64,000 nt of DNA from Paraburkholderia sabiae. Lineage in GTDB: Bacteria; Pseudomonadota; Gammaproteobacteria; Burkholderiales; Burkholderiaceae. This document shows positions 9,108 through 17,505 of the stretch, in pieces. Position numbers and translations under genes: made by a program. Every line of letters begins with the position of its first letter. Positions within the stretch are counted from its first letter, which is position 1. The notes below the pieces were generated by a model. That model searched no databases. It worked only from the letters and a program-made list of their open reading frames with translations, and was not told the origin of the DNA. The stretch spans positions 1,240,001 to 1,304,000 of the forward strand of contig NZ_CP125295.1 in NCBI RefSeq assembly GCF_030412785.1, read 5' to 3'.

Positions 9108-9986
9108 ATGAATGACCTCTTGCGCTCGTTCGGGCGCGCGCTTTCTTCCGTGCTCCATCCGCGCATGCTTTGGCTGACGTTCATGCCGTTTGCGGCAGCC
9201 GCGATCGTCTGGGGCGTGGTGCTGTGGTTTTCCTGGCAGACCCTGATCGGCGCGACGCGCGGCTGGCTCGAAAGCTGGCCGCTCACGACGACGCTCTATG
9301 GCCTATTCGACTGGCTCGGTTTTTCGTCGCTGCATGCGGCCGTTGCGCCATTCATCGTGGTGGCCATGGCGATTCCGCTGATCGTCGTGACCGTGCTGTT
9401 GCTGATCGCGACGCTGTCGATGCCCTCCGTCATCAAGCATCTGTCGAAACGGCAATTCTCCGGGCTTGAAATGCGGCATGGCGGCACGTGGTACGGCAGC
9501 GTCGTGCATTCCGTCTGGACGACGCTCGTGTGTCTGCTCGTGCTCGTCATCACGCTGCCGCTCTGGCTGATTCCGCCGTTCTTCGCGCTGATTCCGCCGC
9601 TGCTGTGGGGCTGGCTGACCTATCGCGTGATGACTTACGACGCGCTGTCGCTGCACGCGACCAGCGAGGAGCGCCGCGCACTGGTGCGTCAGCATCGCTT
9701 GCCGCTGCTGCTGATCGGCGTGGCGAGCGGTTTGCTCGGTTCGCTGCCGACGCTGATCTGGGCGTCGTCCGTGTGGCTGATCGTGCTGTTCCCTGTGATG
9801 ACCGCCGTGACCATCTGGATCTATGCTTTTATCCTCGTGTTCACGGCGCTGTGGTTCGGTTACTACTGCCTGCGCGCGCTGCAGCGGATGCGCGCCGACG
9901 AGCATGGCGGTAACGGCCATCACGGTCCGCACCACGGCCCCCACGGTCCTTACAGCGCGCGAGGCACGGCGCCTGTTTCCTACTGA
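9108..9986 (+). CDS. EI24 domain-containing membrane protein (CysZ-like)
   Basis: 292-residue inner-membrane protein with about six hydrophobic segments (e.g. LTFMPFAAAAIVWGVVLWF, VAMAIPLIVVTVLLLIATL, TLVCLLVLVITLPLWLIPP) and a His-rich C-terminal tail (GGNGHHGPHHGPHGP). The overall pattern and the SVLHPRMLWLTFMPF start fit the EI24/CysZ family; E. coli CysZ takes up sulphate, but function here is not established. The ATG at 9108 was chosen because the 46 codons before it form an Arg-rich leader unlike the family. It ends 12 bases before the CinA-type gene and is probably co-transcribed with it. The His tail could bind metal (inference). Confidence 0.8.
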   Translation: MNDLLRSFGRALSSVLHPRMLWLTFMPFAAAAIVWGVVLWFSWQTLIGATRGWLESWPLTTTLYGLFDWLGFSSLHAAVAPFIVVAMAIPLIVVTVLLLIATLSMPSVIKHLSKRQFSGLEMRHGGTWYGSVVHSVWTTLVCLLVLVITLPLWLIPPFFALIPPLLWGWLTYRVMTYDALSLHATSEERRALVRQHRLPLLLIGVASGLLGSLPTLIWASSVWLIVLFPVMTAVTIWIYAFILVFTALWFGYYCLRALQRMRADEHGGNGHHGPHHGPHGPYSARGTAPVSY

Positions 9987-9998
9987 CAAGAGGCAGCA

Positions 9999-10835
9999 AT
10001 GGCATTTGGCGTGATCATCATCGGCGATGAAATTCTGTCGGGCAGGCGTGTCGACAAGCATCTGCCGAAAGTCATCCAGCTTCTGAGCGCGCGCGGCCTG
10101 TCGCTCTCATGGGCCGAATACATCGGCGACGACCCGGAGCGCATCACGGCCACGTTGCGCCGTACGTTCGCGACGGGCGACATCGTGTTTTCGACAGGAG
10201 GTATCGGCGCCACGCCGGACGACCACACGCGTCAGTGCGCGGCCGCGGCGCTCGCGGTGCCGCTCGAATTGCATCCCGAGGCCAAGGTGCTGATCCAGGA
10301 GCGCATTCGCGAGACGCATCCCGCCAGTTCGCCGACGCCCGTCGATTTGAACTCGCCGGATAACCTGCATCGGCTGAACATGGGCACGTATCCGCGCGGC
10401 GCGTCGATCATTCCGAACGGCTACAACAAGATTCCTGGTTTCTCCGTCGGCGACCATCATTTCGTACCGGGCTTTCCGGTGATGGCCTGGCCGATGATCG
10501 AATGGGTGCTCGATACGAAATACGAGCATCTGCATCATTCGACGCCGCATGCGGAAAAGTCTCTGCTCGTCTTCGAGTTGCCTGAATCGACGCTGACGCC
10601 GTTGATGGAAAAGATCCAGCACGACTTTCCGGGCGTGCGCGTGTTCAGTCTGCCGAGCGTCGGCGATGCGGAGCGCGGCGGCATCTATGCGCGCCGTCAC
10701 ATCGATCTGGGTGTGAAGGGGGAACCGGAAGCCGTCGCGGCCGCCTTCGTGAAGCTGCGCGAAGGCGTGCATATGCTTGGCGGCGATATCGTCGAGCCGG
10801 AAACGATCGCGTCGCAGGCGCAGCCGCGCGGCTGA
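9999..10835 (+). CDS. Competence/damage-inducible protein CinA N-terminal-domain protein (molybdopterin-binding fold)
   Basis: 278 residues, cytoplasmic. The N-terminal two thirds match the MoaB/Mog-like fold of CinA: GVIIIGDEILSGRRVDKH and the loop STGGIGATPDDHTRQ. The C-terminal nicotinamide-nucleotide amidase (PncC) domain of full-length CinA is absent, as in the short CinA-like proteins common in proteobacteria. In full-length CinA the N-terminal domain has ADP-ribose/NMN-cycle pyrophosphatase activity; whether this short form has it is unknown. It sits 12 bases after EI24. Confidence 0.8.
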   Translation: MAFGVIIIGDEILSGRRVDKHLPKVIQLLSARGLSLSWAEYIGDDPERITATLRRTFATGDIVFSTGGIGATPDDHTRQCAAAALAVPLELHPEAKVLIQERIRETHPASSPTPVDLNSPDNLHRLNMGTYPRGASIIPNGYNKIPGFSVGDHHFVPGFPVMAWPMIEWVLDTKYEHLHHSTPHAEKSLLVFELPESTLTPLMEKIQHDFPGVRVFSLPSVGDAERGGIYARRHIDLGVKGEPEAVAAAFVKLREGVHMLGGDIVEPETIASQAQPRG

Positions 10836-10991
10836 GCGCCAACGCCGGGGACGTCGGGACGCGCGACGCGTCCCATCATCCGCGTGTCACATCGCGCGCA
10901 GACGATTCAACACGAAGCGGCGCACGGACTGATCCGTGCGCCGCGTGTTCGAGACTGCTTTTTGCGTGGCGCTTGAGAGGCTTGAGATGTG

Positions 10992-11456
10992 TCAGGCGCC
11001 GATCCACGGCAACCCGCGGAAACACCAGCCCGACACCGTCTTCCGATGCCCCTGGCCGTCCTTGTCGCCCTCGAAGCCTTCGAGCAGATCCAGCGCTTTC
11101 GTGAAACCGGCCTGCGTCGCGGCGATGGCGGCCAGCTTCGAGCGCGCGGCGCTGCGGCACAACAGCAGCACGGGCGTGTCGGGTGTCGCGACCTGGCGCA
11201 GCTGATCGATGAATTCCGCGTTCGGCACGCCGCCGGGATAACGCGTCCATTCGACGTGTGCGTACTGACCGTCGCCGACGACGGGGCGCCCAACCCAGTC
11301 CAGTTCGGCGCGTGTGCGGACATCGACGAGACGGGCGCGCGGGTCGAGTTGCAGAAGCTCGAATGCCTCGGCAGGCGAGACGGCGCCCGCGTACGGGAGC
11401 TGGTTGTCGACGCGGCGCTTGTCGGCCTGGCTGTACAACTGTTCGAGCGTACTCAT
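10992..11456 (-). CDS. Rhodanese-like domain protein
   Basis: 154-residue single-domain rhodanese, probably transferring sulfane sulphur through a persulphide. The catalytic loop VLLLCRSAARSKLAA carries the Cys; the front of the fold is RARLVDVRTRAELDWVG. The start at 11456 (MSTLEQLYSQADKRR) was chosen because AGGAGA lies about 9 bases upstream on the minus strand; an earlier in-frame codon at 11480 has none. It faces the cinA-like gene tail to tail and is divergent from glnA. Confidence 0.82.
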   Translation of the reverse strand: MSTLEQLYSQADKRRVDNQLPYAGAVSPAEAFELLQLDPRARLVDVRTRAELDWVGRPVVGDGQYAHVEWTRYPGGVPNAEFIDQLRQVATPDTPVLLLCRSAARSKLAAIAATQAGFTKALDLLEGFEGDKDGQGHRKTVSGWCFRGLPWIGA

Positions 11457-11570
11457 GACAGCAAATCTCCTTGGGGCCAAAAAAACATTCTAGCAAGCTG
11501 CCGGGCTGGCACATGCCCGGTCATGCAGGCGCACGCTCACGATTTCGGTAACCTGAGCGACGCTCTAATC

Positions 11571-11602
11571 TGGTGCAAAATCACGAGGATGCACCAAAAT
11601 GG
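11571..11602 (+). promoter_or_regulatory. Candidate NtrC binding site 1 upstream of glnA
   Basis: TGGTGCA at 11571-11577 and TGCACCA at 11590-11596 form an inverted pair; TGCACCAAAATGG (11590-11602) also resembles the known enhancer pattern TGCACCA-N3-TGG(TGC). It lies about 170 bases upstream of the sigma-54 promoter, a usual enhancer distance. Confidence 0.6.
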
Positions 11603-11630
11603 AATATTAAGCAGTCGCCGGTTTGTCGGA

Positions 11631-11647
11631 TGCTCGACAATGGTGCA
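11631..11647 (+). promoter_or_regulatory. Candidate NtrC binding site 2 upstream of glnA
   Basis: TGCTCGACAATGGTGCA is an imperfect dyad with the half-site TGGTGCA intact on the right. It lies about 110 bases upstream of the sigma-54 promoter and 40 bases after site 1; tandem sites allow NtrC hexamers to assemble. Confidence 0.6.
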
Positions 11648-11756
11648 AGCGGCGGGCAGATGGCGCGGCGATTCACGCAAACGGTGTGCGTCCATTCCCC
11701 GCAAACGCGCGTGAATATTGGCGTTGCAGCGAAGTGGCGCACGCGGAATCAAAACA

Positions 11757-11772
11757 TGGCATGGAAGCTGCT
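11757..11772 (+). promoter_or_regulatory. Sigma-54 (RpoN) promoter of glnA
   Basis: TGGCATGGAAGCTGCT matches the -24/-12 consensus TGGCACG-N4-TTGCW with the invariant GG and GC separated by the correct 10 bases; the mismatches are C to T at the sixth base, and TT to CT before GC. The start site would lie near 11784, about 130 bases before the glnA ATG. Confidence 0.75.
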
Positions 11773-11912
11773 TTATTGGTCCCGATCAAACTGGCCCGAT
11801 GCCAGCATCACTTTTCCTTTCAAGCTGGTATCGAGGGGTGGACGCATCGGGGCTGGTCAGCTAGATTGGGCGGCGGCTGAACCCGCCGAATTCGTTAATC
11901 AGGAGATAGGTT

Positions 11913-13328
11913 ATGAGTAAATCCGTGGCCGACGTCATGCAGCTCGTCAAGGACGAGGACGTCAAGTTTGTCGACTTCCGTTTCACCGACACGCGCGGCA
12001 AGGAGCAACACGTTTCGGTGCCGGTGTCGGCATTCGACGAAGACAAGTTTGAAAGCGGCCATGCGTTTGACGGTTCTTCGATTGCAGGCTGGAAGGGCAT
12101 CGAAGCGTCGGACATGCTGCTCGTGCCGGACTCGAACACCGCCTTCATCGACCCGTTCTACGAAGAATCGACCCTCGTGCTGACCTGCGACGTCGTCGAA
12201 CCGGCTGACGGCAAGGGCTACGAGCGCGACCCGCGCTCGCTCGCGAAGCGCGCTGAAGCGTATCTGAAGAGCACGGGCCTGGGCGATACGGCCTTCTTCG
12301 GTCCGGAGCCGGAATTCTTCATTTTCGACTCGGTCCAGTGGAACACGGACCAGTCGGGCTGCTTCGTCAAGATCGGTTCGGAAGAAGCACCGTGGTCGTC
12401 GGGCAAGGAATTCGAAGGCGGCAACACGGGTCACCGTCCGGGCACGAAGGGCGGCTACTTCCCGGTCGCACCCGTCGACACGTTCCAGGACATCCGCTCG
12501 GAAATGTGTCTGCTGCTCGAACAGATCGGCATCCCGGTTGAAGTTCACCACCACGAAGTCGCAGGTCAAGGCCAGAACGAAATCGGCACGAAGTTCTCGA
12601 CGCTGGTGCAGCGCGCCGACTGGACGCAGCAACTGAAGTACATCGTCCACAACGTCGCGCACACGTACGGCAAGACGGCGACGTTCATGCCGAAGCCGAT
12701 CGTCGGCGACAACGGTTCGGGCATGCACGTTCACCAGTCGATCTGGAAGGACGGCCAGAACATGTTCGCGGGCAACGGCTACGCCGGCCTGTCGGAATTC
12801 GCGCTGTTCTACATCGGCGGCATCATCAAGCACGCTCGCGCGCTGAACGCGATCACGAACCCGGGTACGAACTCGTACAAGCGTCTCGTGCCGCACTTCG
12901 AAGCACCCGTGAAGCTGGCTTACTCGGCACGTAACCGTTCGGCATCGATCCGTATTCCGCACGTTCCGAATCCGAAGGGCCGCCGTATTGAAACGCGCTT
13001 CCCGGATCCGCTCGCGAACCCGTACCTGTGCTTCTCGGCACTGATGATGGCAGGTCTGGACGGCGTGCAGAACAAGATCCACCCGGGCGAGGCTGCTGAC
13101 AAGAACCTGTACGACCTGCCGCCGGAAGAGGATGCAAAGATCCCGACCGTGTGTGCCGGCCTCGACCAGGCGCTCGAAGCACTCGACGCAGACCGCGAGT
13201 TCCTGACGCGCGGCGGCGTGTTCACCGACGGCATGATCGACGCATACCTGGAGCTGAAGGAAAGCGAACTCCAGCGCGTGCGTATGACCACGCACCCGGT
13301 CGAATTCGAACTGTACTACTCGCTGTAA
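11913..13328 (+). CDS. glnA: Type I glutamine synthetase
   Basis: Cytoplasmic dodecameric enzyme making glutamine from glutamate, ammonia and ATP; 471 residues, the normal GSI length. Landmarks: [16 protein letters not shown] (Asp-50-type latch loop), FGPEPEFF (metal-binding glutamates), [27 protein letters not shown], and the adenylylation site [10 protein letters not shown] with Tyr at residue 400, so activity is expected to be adjusted by GlnE. The first residues [16 protein letters not shown] are typical. Expression is probably driven from the sigma-54 promoter under NtrC. A strong terminator after the gene separates it partly from ntrBC. Confidence 0.97.
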   Translation: MSKSVADVMQLVKDEDVKFVDFRFTDTRGKEQHVSVPVSAFDEDKFESGHAFDGSSIAGWKGIEASDMLLVPDSNTAFIDPFYEESTLVLTCDVVEPADGKGYERDPRSLAKRAEAYLKSTGLGDTAFFGPEPEFFIFDSVQWNTDQSGCFVKIGSEEAPWSSGKEFEGGNTGHRPGTKGGYFPVAPVDTFQDIRSEMCLLLEQIGIPVEVHHHEVAGQGQNEIGTKFSTLVQRADWTQQLKYIVHNVAHTYGKTATFMPKPIVGDNGSGMHVHQSIWKDGQNMFAGNGYAGLSEFALFYIGGIIKHARALNAITNPGTNSYKRLVPHFEAPVKLAYSARNRSASIRIPHVPNPKGRRIETRFPDPLANPYLCFSALMMAGLDGVQNKIHPGEAADKNLYDLPPEEDAKIPTVCAGLDQALEALDADREFLTRGGVFTDGMIDAYLELKESELQRVRMTTHPVEFELYYSL

Positions 13329-13392
13329 GAGGCGCTGCGCTTCGCTCGCGATGAGCGGCGAAGCGTACGCCCCGACGCTGCGATCGGTCATG

Positions 13393-13418
13393 AAGGGACG
13401 GCGGCGCCGTCCCTTTTT
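13393..13418 (+). terminator. Intrinsic terminator after glnA
   Basis: Stem AAGGGACGGC with a short GGC loop, then GCCGTCCCTTTTT. It lies between glnA and ntrB, so glnA can be made in large excess over the regulators while read-through still feeds ntrBC. Confidence 0.8.
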
Positions 13419-13493
13419 CGTTGGATCGAAAGCCGTGACGTTTTTGTTGCAAACCGCCCGTCCCATGCAAGGCTATCGAGACCCGACTGCAAG

Positions 13494-14636
13494 ATGGTAT
13501 TGAAGAACCTCATCAAGGCCAGAAAAGGGCACGCCGACGCATTGTCGGATGACGTGCAGCTCGTCGACTCCGGTTTGCTGCCGGGCTTCGAGGCGCTGCC
13601 CACTGTCGTGCTCGTGCTCGACAAGCGGACGCTGCGTGTCGCGTTCGCGAATCCGTCGGCCGAGTCGATGCTCGAAATGTCGCGCCGTCAGCTTACGCAA
13701 ATGGCATGGCCCGAGATCTTCGCGAACGGCGAGGAACTGACGGCGACCATCGCCGCCATCGCCGCGCACCGTTTCCACGCGACGCATCTCGATGCCGTGC
13801 TCGAACGCCCCGGCCACGAGCCGCTGCATGTGCATGCCGTCGTCGGTTTTCTGGAGAGCGCACAGGACTACGTGCTGCTCGAACTGTTCGAGAACGAGCG
13901 GCATCTGAGGTCGGATCGCGAAGAGCGCATTCACGATCTCACCGCCGTCAACAAACAGCTGATCCGCAATCTCGCGCATGAGATCAAGAATCCGCTCGGC
14001 GGCATTCGCGGCGCGGCGCAATTGCTCGAATTCGAACTCGGCGCGCGTGAACGCGACGAGTTGCGCGAGTACACGCAGGTCGTGATCAAGGAATCGGACC
14101 GGCTGCAGACGCTTGTCGACCGGTTGCTCGAACCGCATCGTCATCCGCATATCGTCGGCGACGTGAATATTCACGAAGTGTGCGAGCGCGTGCGGGCCGT
14201 GATTCTCGCGGAGTTTCCGCGCGGCCTCACGATCGAACGCGACTACGACGTGAGCGTGCCCGATCTGCGCGGCGACAAGGAGCAACTGATCCAGGCGCTG
14301 CTGAACATCGTGCGCAATGCGGCCGAAGCATTGCGCGAACGCATCTCGCAGGGCGATGCGCGCATCGAGTTGCGCACGCGCGTCGCGCGCAAGGTGACGA
14401 TCGCGAAACGTCTTTGCAAGCTGGCACTGGACTTGCATATCGTCGACAACGGACCCGGCATTCCCGAAGACATCCGCGACCGCATCTTCTATCCGCTCGT
14501 ATCGGGCCGTGAAGACGGTAGCGGTCTTGGCCTGACGCTCGCGCAGACCTTCGTGCAACAACACGAAGGGATGATCGAAGTGGAGAGCCGTCCTGGTCAC
14601 ACCGAGTTTCAGATTCTGCTGCCGCTCGACTGCTGA
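13494..14636 (+). CDS. glnL: Nitrogen regulation sensor kinase NtrB
   Basis: Cytoplasmic two-component kinase of 380 residues that phosphorylates NtrC when nitrogen is low and, with PII, dephosphorylates it when nitrogen is plentiful. A PAS domain covers about residues 30-135 (LPTVVLVLDKRTLRVAFANPSAE). The H-box is LAHEIKNPLGGIRGAAQLLE with the phospho-acceptor His at 162, the N-box NIVRNAAEAL, and the G-boxes DNGPGIPEDI and GSGLGLTLAQ. There is no membrane segment, as expected. It is followed 71 bases later by ntrC. Confidence 0.95.
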   Translation: MVLKNLIKARKGHADALSDDVQLVDSGLLPGFEALPTVVLVLDKRTLRVAFANPSAESMLEMSRRQLTQMAWPEIFANGEELTATIAAIAAHRFHATHLDAVLERPGHEPLHVHAVVGFLESAQDYVLLELFENERHLRSDREERIHDLTAVNKQLIRNLAHEIKNPLGGIRGAAQLLEFELGARERDELREYTQVVIKESDRLQTLVDRLLEPHRHPHIVGDVNIHEVCERVRAVILAEFPRGLTIERDYDVSVPDLRGDKEQLIQALLNIVRNAAEALRERISQGDARIELRTRVARKVTIAKRLCKLALDLHIVDNGPGIPEDIRDRIFYPLVSGREDGSGLGLTLAQTFVQQHEGMIEVESRPGHTEFQILLPLDC

Positions 14637-14707
14637 TGAATCGACCGTACACGCGACTGCACAGTCGATTGCACACACACGCCATACAAGACTTCTGACG
14701 GACCTAT

Positions 14708-16222
14708 ATGAAGCCGATCTGGATAGTAGACGACGATCAATCGATCCGTTGGGTGCTCGAAAAAGCACTCGCCCGCGAGAACTTCGCGACGCGCAGTTTC
14801 GCGAACGTACGCGAGGCCGCGGGCGCACTCGAACACGACAGCCCGCAGGTCCTCGTCTCCGACATCAGGATGCCGGGCGGTTCCGGGCTCGAACTGCTGC
14901 AAACCGTGCGCGACCGCGTGCCGGGACTGCCCGTCATCATCATGACGGCGTTCTCGGATCTCGATAGCGCCGTGGCCGCGTTTCAGGGCGGCGCGTTCGA
15001 ATACCTCGCGAAGCCGTTCGATGTCGACAAGGCCGTTGAACTGATTCGCCGCGCCGTCGACGAAAGCATGCGCGGCGAGCAGACATGGGACGACCGCGTC
15101 GCCGAAGCACCCGAGATGCTCGGCCAGGCGCCCGCGATGCAGGACATGTTCCGCGCGATCGGCCGCCTGTCGCATTCGGCTGCGACTGTGCTCATTACGG
15201 GCGAATCAGGCACCGGTAAGGAACTTGTCGCGCGCGCCTTGCACCGACATAGCCCACGCGCGAACGGTCCGTTCATCGCGTTGAACACGGCAGCGATTCC
15301 GAAAGATCTGCTGGAATCCGAATTGTTCGGCCATGAGCGCGGTGCGTTCACCGGCGCGCAGGCGATGCGTCAGGGCCGCTTCGAGCAGGCTGAGAACGGC
15401 ACGCTGTTTCTCGATGAAATCGGCGATATGCCGTTCGATTTGCAGACGCGTCTGTTGCGCGTGCTCTCGGACGGTCAGTTCTATCGCGTCGGCGGACATA
15501 ATCCGTTGCGCGCGAATGTGCGCGTGATCGCAGCGACGCATCAGAATCTCGAAGCGCGCGTGCGTCAGGGGCTGTTCCGCGAGGACTTGTATCACCGGCT
15601 GAATGTGATCCGCCTGCGTCTGCCTGCACTGCGTGAACGCAGCGAAGATATCCCGCTGCTCACGCGCCATTTTCTGCAGAAGAGCGCGCGCGATCTCGGC
15701 GTCGAGCCGAAACGCGTGTCGGACGAGGCGCTGGCTTACATGACGACGCTGCCGTTTCCGGGCAACGTGCGGCAACTCGAAAACCTCGCGAACTGGCTGA
15801 CCGTGATGGCGCCCGCGCAGACGATCGAGATCAAGGATCTGCCGCCCGATCTCGTGTCGACGCAGCAGAGCGGGGCGGAGTTCGCGATGGCGGCGAGCAC
15901 GGCTTCGAGCGATGCCGTGTCGGGTAACGGTGGCACGGCGAACGGCGTTGTGCCGACTATGGGTTCGGTTGTCGTGCCCGGCGGCGTGGCGATTCCTTCG
16001 CCCGTTGCCGCATGGGAAAGCGGTTTGCGCACGGAAGTCGCGAAACTGCTGCGCGAGAACGCCGCCGATGTGATGGACGAACTGTCGCGGCGTTTCGAAG
16101 CGGCTGTGATCCGCGAAGCGCTCGATTTCACGCGCGGCCGCAAGGTTGAAGCGGCGGAGCGGTTGGGCATCGGGCGCAATACGATTACGCGCAAGATTCA
16201 GGAACTGAATCTCGAACCGTAA
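14708..16222 (+). CDS. glnG: Nitrogen regulation response regulator NtrC (sigma-54 activator)
   Basis: Enhancer-binding protein, 504 residues. Receiver domain 1-125 with Asp-52 ([11 protein letters not shown]) and the acidic pair IVDDDQ; AAA+ domain about 140-375 with Walker A GESGTGKE, the sigma-54 contact loop GAFTGA and Walker [11 protein letters not shown]; then a Ser/Gly/Val-rich linker of about 60 residues (about 395-440), longer than usual, and a Fis-type helix-turn-helix at the end ([24 protein letters not shown]). It is expected to activate glnA from the sites at 11571-11647. Confidence 0.96.
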   Translation: MKPIWIVDDDQSIRWVLEKALARENFATRSFANVREAAGALEHDSPQVLVSDIRMPGGSGLELLQTVRDRVPGLPVIIMTAFSDLDSAVAAFQGGAFEYLAKPFDVDKAVELIRRAVDESMRGEQTWDDRVAEAPEMLGQAPAMQDMFRAIGRLSHSAATVLITGESGTGKELVARALHRHSPRANGPFIALNTAAIPKDLLESELFGHERGAFTGAQAMRQGRFEQAENGTLFLDEIGDMPFDLQTRLLRVLSDGQFYRVGGHNPLRANVRVIAATHQNLEARVRQGLFREDLYHRLNVIRLRLPALRERSEDIPLLTRHFLQKSARDLGVEPKRVSDEALAYMTTLPFPGNVRQLENLANWLTVMAPAQTIEIKDLPPDLVSTQQSGAEFAMAASTASSDAVSGNGGTANGVVPTMGSVVVPGGVAIPSPVAAWESGLRTEVAKLLRENAADVMDELSRRFEAAVIREALDFTRGRKVEAAERLGIGRNTITRKIQELNLEP

Positions 16223-16242
16223 GCGCCGCTGGTGGCAAAACG

Positions 16243-16283
16243 AAAGCGGCTCGATGGTGTGTGATGCGCCATCGAGCCGCTTT
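16243..16283. terminator. Bidirectional intrinsic terminator between ntrC and xth
   Basis: Perfect 15-base stem (16243-16257 with 16269-16283: AAAGCGGCTCGATGG / CCATCGAGCCGCTTT) with an 11-base loop; T-rich on the plus side, A-rich on the other. It serves both convergent genes. Confidence 0.85.
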
Positions 16284-16306
16284 GTCTTTGTCGCTATTAT
16301 CGAGGC

Positions 16307-17083
16307 TTATTCAGCGAGCGCGACGACAGGCGCGTGATCGGAAGGCTGATCCCACTTGCGAGGCGTCTTGTCGACATCGCAATGCGTGCAGCTGGCCGCA
16401 AGCGGCTTCGACAGCAGGATGTGGTCGATGCGCAAGCCCGCGTTACGACGGAACGCGAGCATCCGGTAATCCCACCACGTGAAGGTCTTCTCGGGCTGTT
16501 CGAAGAGCCGGAACGAATCGACGAGGCCGAGTTCGATCAGACGGTTGAACTGCGCGCGCTCTTCCGGCGACACGAGGTTCTGTCCTTCCCACGCCTTCGG
16601 ATCATGCACGTCGCGGTCTTCGGGCGCGATGTTGTAATCGCCGAGCAGCGCGAGCTTCGGATGCTGCGTGAGTTCGCTCGCGATCCAGTCGTGCATTGCG
16701 TCGAGCCAGCGCAGCTTGTAGGCGAACTTGTCGGTGCCGGGCGCCTGACCGTTCGGGAAGTAAGCGGAGATCACGCGCACGCCTTCGATGGTCGCCGCGA
16801 TCACGCGCTGCTGCGGATCTTCGAAGCCCGGGATATTGCGCACGATGCTGCCTTCATCGACGCTCATGCCGTTGCGCACCAGAATGCCGACGCCGTTGTA
16901 CGTCTTCTGGCCGGCGAACCAGCTGCGATAACCCTTTTCTTCGAGTTCGGCGCGCGGAAACTTTTCGTCGGGCAGTTTGAGTTCCTGGAGACACAGCACG
17001 TCGGTCTGACTAAGTTCGAGCCAGTCGATCACATGCTGCTGGCGAACCTTCAGGGAGTTCACGTTCCACGTGGCTAATTTCAT
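16307..17083 (-). CDS. xth: Exodeoxyribonuclease III
   Basis: 258-residue cytoplasmic AP endonuclease and 3'-5' exonuclease of base excision repair. Active-site motifs are present: WNVNSLKVR (Asn), CLQELKL (metal-binding Glu), YFPNGQ, GDYNIAPEDRDVHDP (Asp, Asn) and the C-terminal SDHAPVV (catalytic His, Asp). The start at 17083 (MKLATWNVNSL) is fixed by the family; longer readings run into the tRNA gene. It converges on ntrC. Confidence 0.95.
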   Translation of the reverse strand: MKLATWNVNSLKVRQQHVIDWLELSQTDVLCLQELKLPDEKFPRAELEEKGYRSWFAGQKTYNGVGILVRNGMSVDEGSIVRNIPGFEDPQQRVIAATIEGVRVISAYFPNGQAPGTDKFAYKLRWLDAMHDWIASELTQHPKLALLGDYNIAPEDRDVHDPKAWEGQNLVSPEERAQFNRLIELGLVDSFRLFEQPEKTFTWWDYRMLAFRRNAGLRIDHILLSKPLAASCTHCDVDKTPRKWDQPSDHAPVVALAE

Positions 17084-17164
17084 CGCTCGTTCTCGTTGTT
17101 GCTTCAGGTGCTGGTGGAATCTTACCCTGATCGGGCCGGGTTGCTCAGTACGGCAACAGGCATA

Positions 17165-17209
17165 GGCAAAAAAGCAAAAGCCCGCAACGCTTGAGGCGAT
17201 GCGGGCTTT
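17165..17209 (-). terminator. Terminator of the tRNA-fMet gene
   Basis: On the minus strand AAAGCCCGCA pairs with TGCGGGCTTT across about 13 bases holding an inner 3-bp CGC/GCG stem, followed by TTGCTTTTTT. It lies 45 bases downstream of the tRNA 3' end. Confidence 0.75.
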
Positions 17210-17253
17210 ATATGCTTGAGGCCGTGTGGAGCAGGACACGATGCCTTTGAAAC

Positions 17254-17330
17254 TGGTTGCGGGGACAGGATTTGAACCTGTGACCTTCGGGTTATGAGCC
17301 CGACGAGCTGCCAGACTGCTCCACCCCGCG
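17254..17330 (-). tRNA. metZ: Initiator tRNA-fMet (anticodon CAU)
   Basis: A 77-base cloverleaf on the minus strand beginning CGCGGGGTGGAGCAG, anticodon loop within GGGCTCATAACCC, T-arm GGTTCAAATCC, and an encoded CCA end. Two features mark it as the initiator rather than elongator: the unpaired first acceptor base (C1 opposite A72), and three G-C pairs at the foot of the anticodon stem. It is alone, with its own promoter and terminator. Confidence 0.95.
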
Positions 17331-17343
17331 TCAGAAGCAGCGA

Positions 17344-17372
17344 ATTGTACGGACACATTCGGCACGCGTCAA
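17344..17372 (-). promoter_or_regulatory. Sigma-70 promoter of tRNA-fMet
   Basis: On the minus strand TTGACG (17367-17372) and TACAAT (17344-17349) are separated by exactly 17 bases, and the tRNA 5' end follows 13 bases after the -10 box. Confidence 0.8.
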
Positions 17373-17505
17373 ACACTTGATCGAATTTTTTTCATCTACG
17401 TCTGCTACGCGTCGTTGAGACATGGTGTTTCGTCCTATGCCATTACGCCGATTCCCGAGCATTTCTTCCGCCGATAGAATCGATGTCATGTAAAGGGAGC
17501 CCTTC

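Larger units (their letters stand above)
11457..11912. other. glnA control region
   Basis: A 456-base gap between the rhodanese gene and glnA. It holds NtrC-like half-sites and a sigma-54 promoter in the correct order for glnA, listed separately. A ribosome binding site (AGGAGA) precedes the glnA ATG. No coding sequence is supported in this stretch. Confidence 0.7.

Noticed and set aside
11895..13466. Minus-strand open frame through glnA
   Set aside because: Shadow of glnA; glnA has complete family motifs in its frame.
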